Below, piece after piece: positions 62,230 through 64,000 of a DNA stretch of 64,000 nt. Source of the stretch: Candidatus Ecksteinia adelgidicola (GTDB taxonomy: Bacteria > Pseudomonadota > Gammaproteobacteria > Enterobacterales > Enterobacteriaceae); assembly GCA_020541345.1 (NCBI GenBank), contig CP045239.1, positions 744,001 to 808,000 on the forward strand, read 5' to 3'. Position 1 is the stretch's first letter, and every line of letters begins with the position of its first letter. The notes beneath the pieces were generated by a model. The model was given only the letters and a program-made list of their open reading frames with translations. It did not search any database and was not told where the DNA came from. The position numbers and the translations under genes are program-made.

Positions 62230-64000
62230 TAAAATTACTTATAGCAATTAAATATTCAAAAAAATATCATGTTATAAAAAATATTATTGTATTTCATTAT
62301 ATATTTTATAAATATTATCACGATTTCATTTAGTATTTGTTACAATATTTTTATTATAAATGCATTATTTTCAAATAAATTTTATGTTTTTAATGAATCT
62401 ACAATATTTATTGATTTATTATATGTTTTTATTTAAAAGTTTATTAATATTATATATAATTAGTAGTAGATAATCATTAAAACTATTTTTTTATTTATTT
62501 TTAATCATAATATTAGATTAATATTTATCTTTAAAATGTATTTATAAACAGCATATATCACTTATTTTATATACTTTCTCTATGTAATACACTATGAATT
62601 ATCAGTTATAAACCGTAAAAATTTTATAATATAATAATGTTTTACTCATTGTTATATAATAAATGAAAATTAATTAAATGTTATAACATATAATAATAAT
62701 TTTATGAATATTTTTTATAAGTTTTAGAATATTAACTAACTTTTATTTTTTTTAAAAAAAAATCGTTTGACATTTTACATTATATATATCTAAAAAATCT
62801 ATATTTAATCATATTCGTTTTATTAGACTTATTAAAAAAATAAATTTTTAATTAAAATAAATAATAATCTTTATTTTATTTTTTGATCATTCTTCATGTA
62901 ACACATTAAGGATCAAATTCAGAGATATTGTATACACAACGATTTTTTAATATATTTATGATTTAACACATAATTTATTTTTATAAAATATAAAAATTAA
63001 TATTAAATTTTATATTATTCTTTTTATATTTCCATTATAAATTTAAAAGATACATTTACTAAATATTTTTTATTATAAATAATAATAAACAATTGTTTAT
63101 TATAAAAAAAGATCTTGAATTATACAATTGATACATAGTATAATATCAAGTGTGATGATACATTTTTATTAATTACAATAAACAAAATATAATGTTATAA
63201 TATTTTTTAGATAAAATAAATATAATATTATCTAAATAAACACAAAAAAATAATAAATCATCTAAACAATAATATTTAGACGATGTTTTAATATGTTGCT
63301 TTCAACAATTTTTTTAATAAATTATTTTTTACTATTTTAATAAAATTTCTATTAATAAAATTATTATCTAAAATTATAATGATAATGAGCTTAATAAAAC
63401 AATTATATAATTAATTAAATAAATTTGTTAATGTTTTTTATAAAGAACATACGTTTAAATAACATAAAATAAAAGTAAAAAAATATATTTTTTATTTTTA
63501 TAAAAAATTTAGTATTACTTATTATACTTAATGTAAAAATTTTTATTAGAAATATCATTATTTTTAATTTTATGATTGAGTAATCATATTATTAAATTTC
63601 TTAATTAATTATAATGTTTTTTTATTTATTAATATCATATTAAATATTAAATAGCTTTATCTTTTTTGTCTTATAATTTATAAAGTACTAACTAAAAGTA
63701 CTAATAGTAAGTTTTTATCTTATTTTTTTAATAATTTTTACTTTTTAAAAGTATTCTTAAATCTTTTTATTGTTAAAAAATGTATTCTTAAGTTTTAAAT
63801 TTTTTGTTTTTTTTTGATATAATTAATGCAATTTTTGATTTTAAAGTAATATTTTTTATTTAATATATTGTATATTGTTGATAAATTAATAATAATATAA
63901 TATACATTAAATTGTAATCTATTTTCTAACTTTAACATTTTAACTCAATAGTAAAACGTCATAATTAATTTTGTGTTTTTCTATTTTTTAGAACATATTT
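62230..64000. other. Gene-free spacer to the window end
   Basis: No gene or RNA visible in 1.77 kb. A weak inverted repeat lies at about 63258-63287 (catctaaa with tttagacgatg). A gene may begin beyond the window. Confidence 0.7.

Overview
The window is a stretch of chromosome from a highly reduced, extremely AT-rich gammaproteobacterium, almost certainly an insect endosymbiont of enterobacterial descent. Every recognisable protein is closest, by my memory of the families, to its Escherichia coli counterpart, often with identical length and identical catalytic residue numbering. I cannot name the genus. Sodalis-like, Arsenophonus-like and related reduced symbionts would all fit. There is no mobile element, CRISPR array, prophage, rRNA gene or tRNA gene that I can see. 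Twenty-nine intact genes and one pseudogene are present. The intact coding sequence sums to about 27 kb of 64 kb, roughly 42 percent, so most of the window is AT-rich spacer in which former genes have been eroded beyond recognition. This is a much lower coding density than in old compact symbionts such as Buchnera.

Layout, left to right: aspS (4.6-6.4 kb); sspB, then a gap where sspA would be expected, then rpsI and rplM (8.0-11.1 kb); dsbA (14.4 kb); truA (17.1 kb); dnaQ and rnhA divergent, with gloB after rnhA (18.9-21.6 kb); glyA (22.5 kb); nrdB and nrdA, divergent from gyrA across a gap where ubiG would lie (24.9-32.9 kb); ibaG-murA (34.0-35.5 kb); a broken kdsD, intact kdsC, a gap of the size of lptC-lptA, and lptB (36.5-39.8 kb); ftsY (41.8 kb); xthA (43.5 kb); dnaK-dnaJ (45.3-48.4 kb); gmk-rpoZ (50.6-51.5 kb); aroK-aroB (53.4-55.1 kb); rplY (56.7 kb); trmB and mutY divergent (58.1-60.0 kb); trxB (61.3-62.2 kb). 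Most clusters are remnants of E. coli-like operons with one or more members missing.

The retained functions are informational and housekeeping: translation (aspS, rpsI, rplM, rplY, truA, trmB), DNA maintenance (gyrA, dnaQ, rnhA, mutY, xthA), dNTP, one-carbon and guanylate supply (nrdAB, glyA, gmk, trxB as reductant), protein folding and targeting (dnaKJ, ftsY, dsbA, sspB), cell wall (murA), the shikimate pathway (aroK, aroB) and remnants of lipopolysaccharide synthesis and export (kdsC, lptB, with kdsD freshly broken and lptC/lptA absent from their usual place).

I found no convincing undescribed multi-gene system. The observations most worth a second look are: a sigma-32-type promoter preserved upstream of dnaKJ in an otherwise eroded spacer; a perfect 18-bp inverted repeat upstream of rplM; a 7-copy, 22-bp tandem array that falls into two sequence-homogeneous blocks; a DsbA with a CSYC instead of a CPHC active site; a decaying KDO/LPS locus; an FtsY whose acidic A domain is replaced by a short basic one; and recurring nine-base A or T tracts in intact genes.
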